Positions 1-10,444 of a stretch of 64,000 bases of DNA are shown piece after piece. The first letter of the stretch is position 1; each line of letters begins with the position of its first letter. The notes beneath the pieces are model-generated. The model searched no databases. It worked only from the letters and a program-made list of their open reading frames with translations, and had not been told where the DNA came from. The stretch covers positions 1 to 64,000 of the forward strand of contig JABANP010000071.1 of NCBI GenBank assembly GCA_013115135.1, given 5' to 3'. The position numbers were made by a program, and so were the translations under genes. The stretch comes from Perkinsus olseni (taxonomy: Eukaryota > Perkinsozoa > Perkinsida > Perkinsidae).

Positions 1-950
1 TCATTTAAGTAGCGCCACAGTTGAGCTTGGATCTCCAAGGCTTGTACCTCAATATATACCGGCTAAGGTTGCGTTACCGTGCGTACCCAACGTCGGATAT
101 ATGGTTGCCTCCACAGGAGTCCCCTACGATTAACGGTTCGCCACAGGATGATGACTTCGCCCTGCCGCTGCGATCTGAATTGTTCTGTATGGCATCGCTC
201 CCGAGGTCTCTCTCTTTCCGTAGTGAATATTCCGGGCAATACCCATGGTCGATCATCCGTTCCTGATGGGTTGTGGAATCGTTTAGAGCGATGGTTCAGG
301 GAGCAGGACACTCCTCGGCTCGAAGACGGTCACGTGATTCTAGTCACTGCCCCATCGATTCCTCAGTCTCGCTGCGATCAAGTTACCTGCCCTGATTCCT
401 CCTGGCTGATGGTATCAGCAGTGCTCACTCCACTCGGCATCAACTTGGGTTGAGACAGCCACAGCCGTTATGTGCAGCGGATGCGGGCGCGCCGATAGAC
501 ATGCACAGAAGGATTCCCGTCGGCCGATTTGCAGTCACCATTGACGCTCCCTGGGAGTACGGATCTCGAGGCCGCTGATCCGAGAATAGCAAGGCTCCTG
601 CAAATTGAATCCGAGTTACCATCACATCTCCCACAGTTCTATGAGTGGCCTGCGCCACAGTTGGGCGGTGTAACCCTGCCAGACTTGTAGTCCTGTTATG
701 GGTTGACGCTGCGCAATCGAGCGTGAGTTCGCGACCATACTAGGTTATAGTCAACAAGTGACCAGGTGAAAGGGGGTCTCGTCAACGGAGCCGCGATATG
801 TACAGGACAGGCACGCTCCGAACCAATCGTTGGGAACTCTTGACTCAAAACCCGCCAGAGGGGGGTCGTTTGATCACCTAACGCGTCTCTACGAGCCGCT
901 GTTCACGCGATGCACATACTGGAGCAGCTTCTGCGGAACTGGCCCGACTC
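1..950. repeat. Left-edge intergenic DNA; partial copy of a dispersed block
   Basis: Positions about 79-470 resemble 23144-23520 and 38563-38940, with shared words around the GGGCAATAC and GATGGTTCAGGG segments. In the other two places this block lies downstream of a subfamily-B cysteine-rich gene, so here it is probably a remnant of the same 3' flank. Short open frames occur on both strands, but none is conserved in frame between the three copies, so I call no gene. I see nothing recognisable in 471-950. Confidence 0.45.
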
Positions 951-975
951 GTCCACTTGAGTAACTCAAGTGGAC
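951..975. repeat. Perfect 11-bp inverted repeat at a duplication edge
   Basis: GTCCACTTGAG and its exact reverse complement are separated by TAA. The right arm runs into the first bases of the 5-kb duplicated block that starts at 971. The second copy of that block (17407) lacks the left arm, so the hairpin spans the left breakpoint. Confidence 0.6.
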
Positions 976-2214
976 CCCTCAGAAAAACTCAAATTGAGTT
1001 GTTCAAGTAGGCCACCCTACATCTAAGGCGACACACGGCATTTAGGGAGAAATGAGGCGGTCCATCCGAATATGTACTGCCCAGCACGGAGCCCCGTTTC
1101 AGGCCTGCCACTTCTATGAAATTGGGCGCACGACTGCGTCACGGCTGTCTATAGGCCTTCTGGTTGTTCTCGAACCTCAACTATGTTTCTGCATATTTCC
1201 CACGCCTACACTATCGAGGCTGCTATAGATGCGAACATATAGGCTTATATAGTGTATATATAGTGGGGGTGCGAGCACGCTGAAGCCCGTTACATGTGTC
1301 CACGTGATCTGTTCAAGTACGCCACCCTGCCGCGCAACAAATCGGTCAAAGTCTAACTCAGCATCGGCATCGGCTAAAAACTCGCACACACCCCTCGCTG
1401 ATCGGACTAAGGAATCTTACAGTGTTGAGGAGGATAAATGTTAAGTTGGGTTCGATGTTCGCGCTCCCGACTGCAGAACTCGAGGCCATGTTGGTCTCAA
1501 ACGGGTAGAAAAACTCTGACTCTCACCATATTTCGTAAGATCGGCTACTATCCTATACGGAATCAACTTTCTATTTGGACATACGCATAAACGAGTGAAA
1601 TAAAGGCAGCACGCCACGATCACTGCGCGCGCGTGCAGAAGGTAGACAATGTGCGGACTACTATGGAGCATCCTCAATCTCTCACAATAAACTTCAGCAA
1701 CCCGCTCGATGACATTGGGCCGGAGCTCAAGCAGGAAGATACAAAAGAGACTTTTGGCCTGGGCTGAGAAAGGAGCGATATAGGTCGGGATTACTGGTGG
1801 CAACGGCAAGGCGTGTGCATCACCATGGAAGTGGTGCGGCATCACCAGTTAATCTACGATGGTACAAACGTCTCCTCTCGATTTTACTTGCTGCCACCAA
1901 GTGCTTCGTATAATACGAGTCGTATTCCTACTTATTTGTGGTACAAGTACAAATTTTGAGCTTTGTACGTCTCAAATATACGAATTACCTTAATATGCCT
2001 AGCCATCGAGATCCGCCACAGGTCAACCTCCCATTTTAGTGAGCCGCCTCCCCGCTGTTTCACTCGGATACATTATTGTGTTCGATGTGTCTCCCTGGCG
2101 TGTACAGGTCAATGATATCTTAGCTCCCTTTGTGTATTGCTCCAGCGTGAAGCTAGTAGTTACTAGCTGTTAGCTTCTCAGCTCCCTTGGCAAGTTGTCT
2201 GCAGGAGCAATGTC

Positions 2215-2470
2215 AAACCTAGGACTTGTGGAAGCAGCCCCTTTCTGAAGGTGGTGAACGGATTGGCAGACTCAGTTCCGTCCTGTGCAATCCTGGGAAT
2301 GAGTGAAAGAGCTATACAAATAACTTCCGATGTGAACCCGCATGACTCATCCCACCTCGATAGCACGTGATATGACTGGCATTCGGCGGATCCAATAGGT
2401 GGAGATATTTGTTTGCTTCTTCGCGGCACTGGGAACAACGCGACAAAGTGAACTTGAAAGAGCCTTCGTA
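2215..2470 (-). pseudogene. Decayed exon 4/5 relic of the cysteine-rich family
   Basis: On the minus strand an acceptor-like CATTCCCAG is followed by GATTGCACAGGACGG, matching the exon-5 start (Asp-Cys-Pro-Gly-Pro) of intact genes, but a stop follows at once. Upstream, a segment reading roughly 'PIGSAECQ' matches the middle of exon 4. Equivalent relics lie downstream of other family members (12.3 kb, 34.1 kb, 18.65 kb), so this is a second, long-dead gene in the ancestral unit. Confidence 0.5.
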
Positions 2471-2766
2471 CGTCCACCTCGAGAACCACACACACTAAAT
2501 GTTCCTGGCCGAGTTGGCGCATAGAGCAGATATCCTCCTGGTACAACAAGTTGCCGCTCCTAAGGGCTCGATGATCCTGTGTGACTGATCTCTTTAAGAT
2601 AAAGTTCTACAAAGATAACATTCTGACAATTCTGATCTTCAAAAGTAATACTGTGACTAGACAACGGAGAAAGCAGACAATGGGCTGGACGAATACTGAA
2701 AATTGGGTCAATTCTGAATCGACTTTGGGTGGCGCACGCCTGGACGTTCTCCATACAGCAATCGTG

Positions 2767-3481
2767 CTAGTACTGGGGCTTGTACAAACAGGCTGTTCCC
2801 TTAGGGTCGTCAACTGTTTGGCAGATTCCGTCCGGTCCTGGGCAGTCCTGGGAATGAGTAAAACCTGACTGTCCGTGAGAAAGCTCAAAGCGGCTCACTT
2901 CATCCTGACTGCAGTTGATAAGGCAATATCCGAAAGGTTGGCATTCCACCGTTCCGACGGGCGGCTTGGGGCAGTCGGTAGCTTCTGAGCACTCCTCTGT
3001 ACAGATGATCGCGAGGATATAGGAAGCAGTCTGAGAGTGGATGCCTACTGAGGGTACACCTTCATCGCCTGCCGAGATACGCTCAGACCAGGCATTTCAA
3101 CCGGCACATTTTAGACCAGAAGCTCACGATCCCCTGCGCACGGTAACATCCGCAAGAAAAGCAGGAGTGGCGCAAGTGCAGTCCTCTAGTTCAAGCCCTA
3201 CCGCGTTACATTCACCGATAGGTCTCTCGTAGACGCCGCCTTCTGAGGTAGCATGACATCTTTGGTAACGACACCTGTGAGAGGCTTCTTACGTCCAGAA
3301 TTGACTGATCTTTTGATTTCCGGCAAGGCATCAGGCTGAGGGATTATTTTCCTGAACGAGACGTAACAAATGTCGGCGACACGACCACTTACGAGTATTT
3401 TTTGGGAGCCGCTGAGCCTTCCAAATCCACAGCGAAGCTGCACAAGACCATGAAGCACAGGATTCCGACGATGGTTTGCAT
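2767..3481 (-). CDS. Small secreted cysteine-rich protein, five exons (copy M1)
   Basis: Minus-strand exons read 3481-3393, 3351-3293, 3242-3142, 3030-2899 and 2847-2767. All introns have GT...AG ends (the third donor is GTGCGC) and the phases rejoin into 153 codons without a stop. Exon 1 encodes a signal peptide starting MQTIVGILCFMVLCSF. Exon 3 opens with QGGVYERPIGEC and contains C-x9-C-x-C. Exon 4 has C-x3-C-x5-C-x9-C-x5-C-x3-C around CPKPPVGTVECQPFGYC. Exon 5 has DCPGPDGIC and ends in ACLYKPQY. Twelve cysteines in the mature part suggest six disulfides. I do not recognise the family and assign no biochemical function; secretion is inferred from the signal peptide. It is duplicated almost unchanged at 19203-19917. 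Confidence 0.75.
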
Positions 3482-4329
3482 GGTGTCTTGCTGAGGTAGA
3501 TCTCGGATGGTTTTATCGACGGCGACGCCGGGACGGAAGGGGACATGATTTGTCTCCTAGCGACATTGGCTAGAAAACTAGCCAGGATGGATGCAGTTTC
3601 TCGCAATACGGATATCGTCGAGCTGTAACATTCAGGTACCGTGGTATTTCGTTCTGAACGGAAGAGAGGCGGTCCTGCGACACGCGTGAACCGATGCCGG
3701 GCTTTGGAAGCCACTTTTACCCTGTCTCGTCCTAATGTTTCCTTGCTGAACTACTTGGTTAGGTCTGCAACCCCTGGTGGAATCGTTACGAAGGAGACAG
3801 CGTGACGTCGTACGCAGTAGATGAAGTTGACAGATTAGCTATATTGGCTAGCGGCCCGCTTTCGCGCCAAGCCAGCGCGCGGCCTCTCTTTACTAAGTAA
3901 AGTTTACCTGGCCTCCCGACTCCGTATGTCGAGTTCCGAAGTTAGAACTGTCATGCAAACATGCTCCGCAGGCAGAGGGCGAGAACAGCCCAGGCTGGAG
4001 CGCCACGCAGGCTGATTGCCAAATAGCCGACCAGGGAGGGACGGGCAGGGTCAAGAAAATTCGGACCTGTGGACCGGAGAGGCATCCAGAACCACCGGAG
4101 GATCTCGAGGCTCGTTGGTGTTGCCAAGCTACGCGTCATGACGAGACACGAGGTGTGCGCGAGTATAGTGTACAGCAAGTGCGAGCTCCCTGCAGCCTGT
4201 CACACCCGTCACAAGTGTCCACATGATCTGTTCGGGTACGCCCCTCTGCCGCAACGCACATCGGTCAAAGTGTAATTCAGCATTGGCTATAAACTCACAC
4301 ACGCCGAACTCTCTACATGCCCTGCTGGG

Positions 4330-4575
4330 CCCGTATGCATATCCTGACTCATAGGGTGAGTCCGAGTAAATACTCAGACTCTCGACTCACGACTGGAGCT
4401 GATCACGAAAATTGGCTGATTATCTACTCAGACTCAGCTGCTCAGACTCAGAAGTCAACCATGTGTATCAGAGACAGCAACTCAAGCTCAGATGCGCCAT
4501 CTCAGGCCTTGATTCAACTCACAAGTCCCACTCTCGCCTTGAGTAAGCTCGCCTTAGTGAGTTCAAGCTCAGGAT
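4330..4575. repeat. GACTCA/GAGTC-rich simple-motif cluster
   Basis: Many copies of (T)GACTCA, ACTCAGACTC and TGAGT occur within about 250 bp, including CTCAGACTCAGCTGCTCAGA. The same stretch recurs at about 20775-21020 in the partner duplication with a few substitutions. It could be a degenerate microsatellite or a cluster of bZIP-type (AP-1/GCN4-like) binding sites. No adjacent gene start makes either reading compelling. Confidence 0.4.
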
Positions 4576-5411
4576 ATACATACGAGCCCTGATCGGACTA
4601 AGGAATCTTCAGTGTTGAGAAGATTATCGAAGCAGACCATTCGATGTGATTGGGCTCGAGTTCCAGCAGGGAAATGCAATGGGAGTCTTAGGCGATATAG
4701 GTTGAGAGTACTGGCGGCAACACCGAGGCAGATGCATCACCATGGGAATGCTAAATCTACGATTGTACAAAGTCTCTCGATTTTACTTGCTGCCATGCAG
4801 TACGACGTATTCCTACGTGTTTGTAGTATGAATACGAATTCAGTACTGTATAGAGCGTAAAAATACGAAGTGCGTAAATTTTAGACCCGCCCCAGGCCCA
4901 GCTCTTATATCTGCCCTCGTGCGCCCGACGATGCTCGAGATCGACACTGATGGGAGAAATTCTCCCGGAGAATAATACGTAGCAAAACTGACAAGCATAC
5001 CTTGCGAGAATAAACCTGGTATCATTCATGGTTACGGAACGAACACGCGGCTGGTTCATGATGTAAACTTCGTATGCGTGACGTGTCCCATTCTACGCGC
5101 ACAACTACGATATGGTGTCTACCTGTAGTTCGAACCCAATGGCCAGGTTATCACAGCCTAATCTAACTGTTAGATGGTTGTGGTTGTTACAACCAGATCG
5201 TTTTACTTGTGCTATTTTACTAGTAAACTAGGTGATTTTTTATACAGTCGCTGTTACAGGGCCTTTTCAGTTCTAAAAGCTTCGAAAGGGTTAAAGACAC
5301 TCATGAATGACCCTTTGTGCGGGTTCTGCCCGCAGCTAATGCCATGCTGCTGACACAAGCCACGGCATTCCCGGTGCGCAACTCATCTACACATCGTGCT
5401 AGCGAGGAGGC

Positions 5412-5992
5412 ATGTGGGTCATCGCCTTGATCTTGTGCTCCATGTGCCTATGCACCATGGTTATAGGGTTGATGACCCAGGGACCTCTGAGGAAGTGAGT
5501 GAACTGCTGGGTTGCTTCGTTGGCTTCCGCTAAGTCTACTGTTCAGAGTGACAAACCATCAGGCCGGTCCCTTGTCGGGAGTCGGGAAGACAGTGAATCG
5601 AACGGGAGGTGAGAACCCTCTCCCGTACGTCTGCGACACGGACCATTTTACCTCAGAGGGCGGAGTCAACGAGACACCCATTGAAAAATGTGTTGTTGTA
5701 AACTCAAAACTAACTCAATGTCACTGCAACCCCCCAGCCTATGTCGACGATGTTATAGTAAGCATGGGATCATTGGCGTCCGCTCTGAGATTCACCGACT
5801 AAGCTGCTGGTCCCCAACACTGTTTAAGAAGCAATTGAGCTGCGCTCTCGAATGTCTCAGAATGCTGTTCAACTCAAGGCGGTCGTGTGTACGGTGAAGT
5901 GCTCGGATCCTAGCACTTGTCCCAAGCCACCCGTTAGAAAGCCGCTCTGCCAGCCTTTCGGTGAATGCCTCATTCAATGTGATCGCGACGAA
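5412..5992 (+). pseudogene. Subfamily-B cysteine-rich gene, exon 5 missing (copy B1)
   Basis: Exons 5412-5494, 5547-5608, 5657-5757 and 5861-5992 rejoin in frame with GT...AG introns. Exon 1 gives a hydrophobic leader, MWVIALILCSMCLCTMVIGL. Exon 3 is the B type, with C-x9-C-x-C ending AYVDDVI. Exon 4 encodes CSDPSTCPKPPVRKPLCQPF and the usual six cysteines. The donor GTGAGT follows exon 4, but the next bases (CAATACGCAAGC) belong to another duplicated block and no exon-5 sequence (DCPGPNGVC) follows nearby. The intact relative is 21819-22541. The copy is truncated by the duplication breakpoint and probably non-functional. Confidence 0.7.
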
Positions 5993-5998
5993 GTGAGT

Positions 5999-6464
5999 CA
6001 ATACGCAAGCTAGGCTAGCAAAGGAGGCGAAGGGAATCGTCGAGCAACAGAATCAATTGTGTACAACATTTTCTCACGATCACCACGATAGAACAGAGCG
6101 GATCGGCGACTCATGCAGAACTGAAATGAGCTACAGTCGGTCATTGTATCGGTACCACCAGTGATAGCCATTTTCCCGTCGTTCGCTCATCGGCTATGCC
6201 GCATACTACGATAACAACTGAGGATTTTCATCATAACGATCGGGTATATAAAATAGTGGATCCTTGTGACATGCATTCGTGTGGTAGTAGAATGAATTGC
6301 CGGTAGACCTTGTCGTCACACTCAGCACAGTAGCGCCACGAACACACCATATCACCAGTCGCAACGGCGATGCACTTTTCATTATCAAAAAGTCATCACA
6401 TCACGCAGGGAGGTAACAAGGGCACACTGGAGAGAGGGGTTGCAGAACGCGCTTGAATACAATG
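5999..6464. repeat. Duplicated block B (also 16598-17061 and 28840-29308)
   Basis: It starts CAATACGCAAGCTAGGCTAG and ends near GCTTGAATACAATG. It contains a TATATAAAA box (about 6244) and the conserved 3'-flank segment of the S74 gene (6206-6388). The same flank recurs without the left part at 9189, 13209, 35054 and 43580. 6465-6780 is unique to this copy and shows nothing recognisable. Confidence 0.7.
6206..6388 (-). other. Conserved open frames downstream of the S74 3' end (first of seven copies)
   Basis: A segment about 300 bp downstream of every S74 3' end or relic stays open in a minus-strand frame containing VIWCVRGATVLSVTTRSTGN. In this copy an overlapping frame is also open and is richer in cysteine: DNEKCIAVATGDMVCSWRYC then AECDDKVYRQF. 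In four of the seven copies (9.3, 13.5, 16.9 and 35.3 kb) the Trp codon of the second frame is TGA. The segment may be 3' UTR, a further exon or a small gene; I cannot decide. Copies: 6206, 9189, 13209, 16810, 29047, 35054 and 43580. Confidence 0.3.
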
Positions 6465-6696
6465 CCACAACCCCGACTACGATCTCGCTAACTCGCGCTC
6501 TAGACAGTGGGAAGCGAACAAACGAGCTCCGCAGACAGAGGGGGTTGACCGTCCCAGAGGACGCAGGGCCACACAGGCTGATCCCAGGGAGGAAGGGGCA
6601 GGGCCAAGAAATCACCGATCTCAGGACCTAGAGTTCCACAAGATTGCGAGATCCACGCAAAGATCTAGAGGCCTCGTCACGTAGACCGCCCACGCG

Positions 6697-7490
6697 TCAG
6701 CACGTGACACGAGGCATGCACGTACGTGTATCGCGAGTCGACTTCGTGCACGTTTTACACCGAGAAACAAAGTTTATCCGAATATTAAATATGACAAGAC
6801 GATTGTGAGCAATCGCCTTCACATAAACGCTATGGAAGAGTTGTCCATTCCATAGGCGAGTCTCGCCGCGTTCTGCTGATTGCGATGTGACGTTCACGGT
6901 ACCGTAAGTGTACAGGAGATGCTCGAGTAGGTGGGTCTCGAATCTGACTTGCAAATCAGTCAGACGCTCCTCGAGCTCTCGTATTCGTGACTGACAAGAA
7001 AAGAGTTCTTCCTTTCACCTGAGCGATGAAGCCGAAACGCCGCCTCTCAGCATCAACTTCCGACTCTGACTTGAAAGCGACCGGTCGGAGCTCTCGTAAA
7101 AGTTGCGAGGCCGGCCCTTCACGATCGGGAGCCCACTCCTCACCTGTGGGCTTCGAGGCAACAAAGAGCGGTGTGATGCTCCGCTTCAAGCGACGATCAC
7201 TCGTTGTCAATGCAACATCGGCAGTCCAGGTACCTACGTACAGACGAATTCCAAGATAGAGCCTACCGTGTAATGTGCCTGTGCCTGCGTCCGTTGCCGA
7301 TATAACTCGAGTCGAACCAGCATATAACTGGAAGCTGCCCAAGCGGACGAAGCTTCTAACCGACAAGCTACTGCCGAACATCGCGAAGTCAACGACGAAT
7401 AGCTTGCTGCCTAGTCTCGCGGGAGACCGCAAGGACAAGGATGATCCGAAGGTTGCAACTTGTATAACAGGTAAGCGGTTCACGTACGTA
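6697..7490 (-). pseudogene. S74 3'-end relic R1, lacking exon 3
   Basis: Read on the minus strand it contains the last repeats (FGSSLSVRSFVRLGS), the linker TDAGTGTLHG, the S74 core TTSDRRLKRSITPL, RPVAFK and RRRFGFIAQ, then the tail exon RELEERLTDLQVRFE. Differences from the live gene: the 38-codon exon 3 is gone (only 28 nt, GTGAAAGG...CTTGTCAG, separate GFIAQ from the tail exon). The 56-nt mini-intron is cut to 33 nt, so it can be read through in frame. The normal TAA stop has become CAA, extending the tail to 6697. The relic begins at the recurring breakpoint at 7490. Confidence 0.7.
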
Positions 7491-7598
7491 CCGCGCGCAG
7501 GAGACAACACGCGTCTCGATCATTGAATCGATAAGACTCCCTGAGCTATCTAGGCATATTGCAGCATTGCAATCATCCTGACGTGTCAACAAGACGTC

Positions 7599-8312
7599 AT
7601 GCAAACCCTCGTCGGGATCCTGTGCTTCATGGGCTTACAAAGCTTCGATGTGGATTGGGAAGCCCCAGAGGCTCCCAGGATATATTGGTAAGCATTCATG
7701 ATACCGACATTTGTCACGTCTCGTTCAGGAAAGTAATCCCTCAGCCTGATGCCTCGCTGGGAACCAAGAGATCAGGCAATCCTGGACGTAAGAACCCGCT
7801 CTCTGGTGTCGTCAGCATGTCAGATGTCATGCTATCTCAGAAGGTGGCGTCTACCAGAGACCTATAGGTGAATGTGGGGCTGACCTATCCAACTGCACTT
7901 GCACCTATCCTGCGGGTCTCGTGGTTGCTAGTGTGAGCAGGGAGTCGTCGGTCTGTGGTCCAGAATATCCTGGTTGGAATGCCTGGTCTAAGTGCAGCCT
8001 GCCAGACGATCCGGCTGTACCCTCAGTTGGCATCTACTCTCAGGATAAAAGCCATTACATCGCGGTCGTCTGTACAGAGCTGTGCTCAGAAACTAGCACC
8101 TGCCCCAATCCGCCCGTCGGGTCGGTGGAATGCCAACCCTTCGCAGCTTGCTTCATCAGCTGCAGTGATGATAAAGTGAGCCGGCTTGAGCTTCCGCAGG
8201 CGAAAGTGAGGTTCATAATTCCTCTACTCATTCCCAGGACTGCCCAGGACCGGAAGGAATCTGCCAACCAGTTGACCAGCCTAAGGGAACAGCCTGTATG
8301 TACAAGCTTTAG
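7599..8312 (+). CDS. Small secreted cysteine-rich protein, five exons (copy P1)
   Basis: Exons 7599-7687, 7729-7787, 7841-7932, 8044-8175 and 8238-8312 join into 148 codons plus TAG, with introns of 41-111 nt, all GT...AG. The leader is MQTLVGILCFMGLQSF. Exon 2 gives WKVIPQPDASLGTKRSGNPG. Exon 3 gives QGGVYQRPIGEC with C-x6-C-x-C. Exon 4 has the six-cysteine pattern around CPNPPVGSVECQPFAAC. Exon 5 has DCPGPEGIC and ends TACMYKL. The short exon 2 is essential: without it, exons 1 and 3 are out of phase. About 110 bp upstream lies the recurring unit breakpoint and then an imperfect ATCGAT palindrome (7516-7531). The family is unknown to me. Confidence 0.78.
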
Positions 8313-9051
8313 GTCCAGCACGGTTGCTGTATGGAGAACGTCCAGGCATCCGCCACTCCAAGTCGATTTAGACTCAACTAAATTTTCAGTCCGTTGTCTG
8401 GTCACTTCATTGCTTTTAATGATCAGAATTGCCAGAATGTCATCTTTGTACAACTTTTTCTTTAAGAGATCAGTGACACAGAATCATCCGCCTGTTAAGC
8501 TTCCACTTATTGTACCAGGGAGATATTTGCTGTATACGCCAACTCGGCCAGGAGCATTCGGTGTTTGAGGTTCTCGAGGTGGACGTACCAAGGCTCTTTC
8601 GAGTTTGCTTTGTCGCGTTTCACTTAGTTCCGCGGAGAAGCAGGGAAACTTCTCTAATGGACGGTTCCGTCACATCTCAGTTCAAATCACACATGAACCG
8701 ATAACTGAGCAGTCTAAATCGAGGGGCTGCTTTCATTACTCGTCGAGTGGCAGCAAGAACTCGGTTCAGGGAGAACAAAGGTGCCCCCAGCGCATGCATT
8801 AACAGGCCAGTATATACTGAGATGCGGACGAGCTCTGGGGTGATCATACGTCGATAACTGATACTTCAGAAGTCGCCAATGAGCAAAACTGAAACTCACC
8901 AGGGCCAAGGAAGATAAACAAACGTAAACGAAGAGACACGCCGACCGAAGCATTCGACGGTAGATTCACACTCGTAGCTGAACCTGTCGCGATTGACGGA
9001 CGACCAAGTTGCACCCTCGGAACGAAATCAATCTCAGAGTATCTTCGAGAA

Positions 9052-9180
9052 TAAGACAACTCTATGTTCGAAGCGGCCCTCGACTGTTAGCAGTTGCCCG
9101 AAGCCACCTGTTCAAACCGCCGGATGCCAGCCATTTCTCCCGTCGTTCGTTCATCGGCTAAACCGCATACTACGATAACA
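9052..9180 (+). pseudogene. Exon-4 relic of the cysteine-rich family
   Basis: The frame NKTTLCSKRPSTVSSCPKPP followed by VQTAGCQPF matches exon 4 but has lost several of the six cysteines and runs into a stop at 9178. No matching exon 5 follows. The partner copy is at about 43443-43571. It represents the decayed second gene of the unit. Confidence 0.5.
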
Positions 9181-9188
9181 AGTTGTTA

Positions 9189-9374
9189 TTAACAAGTGCC
9201 AACAAAACAGGAAGGCTTTTTATTATAACGATCGGGTATATAAAATAATGGATCTTTGTGACATGCATTCGTGTGGTAGTAGAATGAATTGCCGGTAGAC
9301 CTTGTCGTCACACTCAGCACAGTAGCGTCACGAACACACCATATCACCAGTCGCAACGGCGATGAACTTTCCAT
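9189..9374 (-). other. Conserved S74 3'-flank segment, copy 2
   Basis: Same segment as 6206-6388, with the frame ending in YIPDRYNKKPSCFVGTC. The overlapping cysteine-rich frame carries TGA where three other copies have TGG. Confidence 0.3.
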
Positions 9375-9516
9375 TATCGAGAAGTCATCACATCACGCAG
9401 GGAGGTAACACGGGCACACTTGAAAGAGGAGTTGCAGAACGCGCTTAAATAAAATGTTACATAAATATGACAAGACGATTGTAAACAATCGCCTGCGCAT
9501 AAACGCTATGGAGGAG

Positions 9517-10444
9517 TTATCCATTCCATAGACGAGTCTCGCCGCGTTCTGCTGATTGCGATGTGACGTTTACGGTACCGTTAGTGTACAGGAGATGCTC
9601 GAGTAGGTGGGCCTCGAATCTGGCTTGCAAATCAGTCAGACGCTCCTCGAGCTCTCGTATTCGTGACTGACAAGAAGAACCGTCGTTGGGGAGTCCAGTA
9701 TACTTTTAGCGAGGATAAAGGGTATGAGACATATGCCCGGACTCGAGCAAGTGCAAAAAGACTCACCTGCTGTTCCTGTACTGCACCAGTCAAAATTGCA
9801 ATCAAGTCCTGGTATAAGACTGAAAGGGTATCTTGTCCTTCAGAGCGATGGACAACCTCGGGCAACAACCGTTCCAAGTCCTGAGGAAATGAAGATACGC
9901 GAATGGCAGTAGCCACTGATCCACGGCTGCGGAAAAAGTTCTTTCCCTCACCTGAGCAATGAAACCGAAACGTCGCCTCTCAGCTTCAACTTCCGACTCT
10001 GACTTGAAAGCGACCGGTCGAAGCGCTCGTAAGAGTTGCGAGGCCGGCCCTTACCGATCGGGAACCGATTCCTCATCTGTGGGCCCCAGGGCGACAGAGA
10101 GCGGTGTGATGTCCCGCTTCAAGCGACGATCACTCGTTGTCAATGCAACATCGGCAGTCGAGGTACCTACGAACAAACGAATTCCAACGGAGCCGACGAG
10201 GGGATGGGAAGATAGAGCCTACCGTGTAATGTGCCTGTGCCTGCGTCCGTTGCCGATATAACTCGAGTCGAACCAGCGTAACGGGAAGCTGCCCAAGCGC
10301 ACGACGCTTCTCCCTCACAAGCTACTACCAAACGTCGCGAAGTCAACGACGGATAGCTTGCAGCCTAGTCTCGCGGAAGACCGCAAGGACAAGGACGATC
10401 CAAAGGTTGCAATTTGTACAACAGGTAAGCGGCTCGCGTACGTA
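9517..10444 (-). pseudogene. S74 3'-end relic R2 with a premature stop
   Basis: All four 3' exons are present with the same splice sites as the live gene (stop TAA at 9517-9519). The S74 exon has TTSDRRLKRDITPL, but the codon after PDR is TAA (10051-10053), where the other copies have GAA. This ends the protein inside the S74 domain. The upstream repeat part stops at the unit breakpoint (10444), so there is no promoter or N-terminus. Confidence 0.75.

Larger units (their letters stand above)
971..5999. repeat. 5-kb segmental duplication, copy 1 (partner 17407-22409)
   Basis: The two copies run almost base for base with a constant offset of 16436 up to about 4.2 kb. Small indels then shift the offset to about 16410. 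The block carries a complete minus-strand cysteine-rich gene (2767-3481), a decayed relative downstream of it, a GACTCA-rich stretch (4330-4575) and a subfamily-B gene at the right end. The right edge falls inside the splice donor after exon 4 of that gene (GTGAGTC), so this copy loses exon 5 while the partner keeps it. I see no gene in 971-2170 or 3482-5411. Confidence 0.85.
7491..10444. repeat. Tandem unit U1: cysteine-rich gene plus S74 3' end (partner 41877-44846)
   Basis: It runs from the breakpoint CCGCGCGCAGGAGACAA through a plus-strand cysteine-rich gene, its decayed second copy and the S74 3'-flank segment to the S74 relic ending GCGTACGTA. It is nearly identical, at offset about 34390, to the unit that contains the live S74 3' end. 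Further units or part-units begin at 10445, 11240, 26051, 30300, 31100, 36871 and 41877. Confidence 0.75.

Noticed and set aside
79..453. Coding gene in the recurring block at 79, 23144 and 38563
   Set aside because: Predicted frames differ between the three copies because of indels, with no preserved protein sequence.
4330..4575. Confirmed bZIP regulatory cluster
   Set aside because: The GACTCA words look like a worn simple repeat and no gene start lies nearby in a consistent position. Reported only as a motif cluster.
9300..9320. TGA read as tryptophan (altered genetic code)
   Set aside because: TGA replaces TGG in four duplicated copies of one uncertain frame only. The convincing genes contain no internal TGA and use TAA or TAG stops, so a reassigned code is not supported by this one site.
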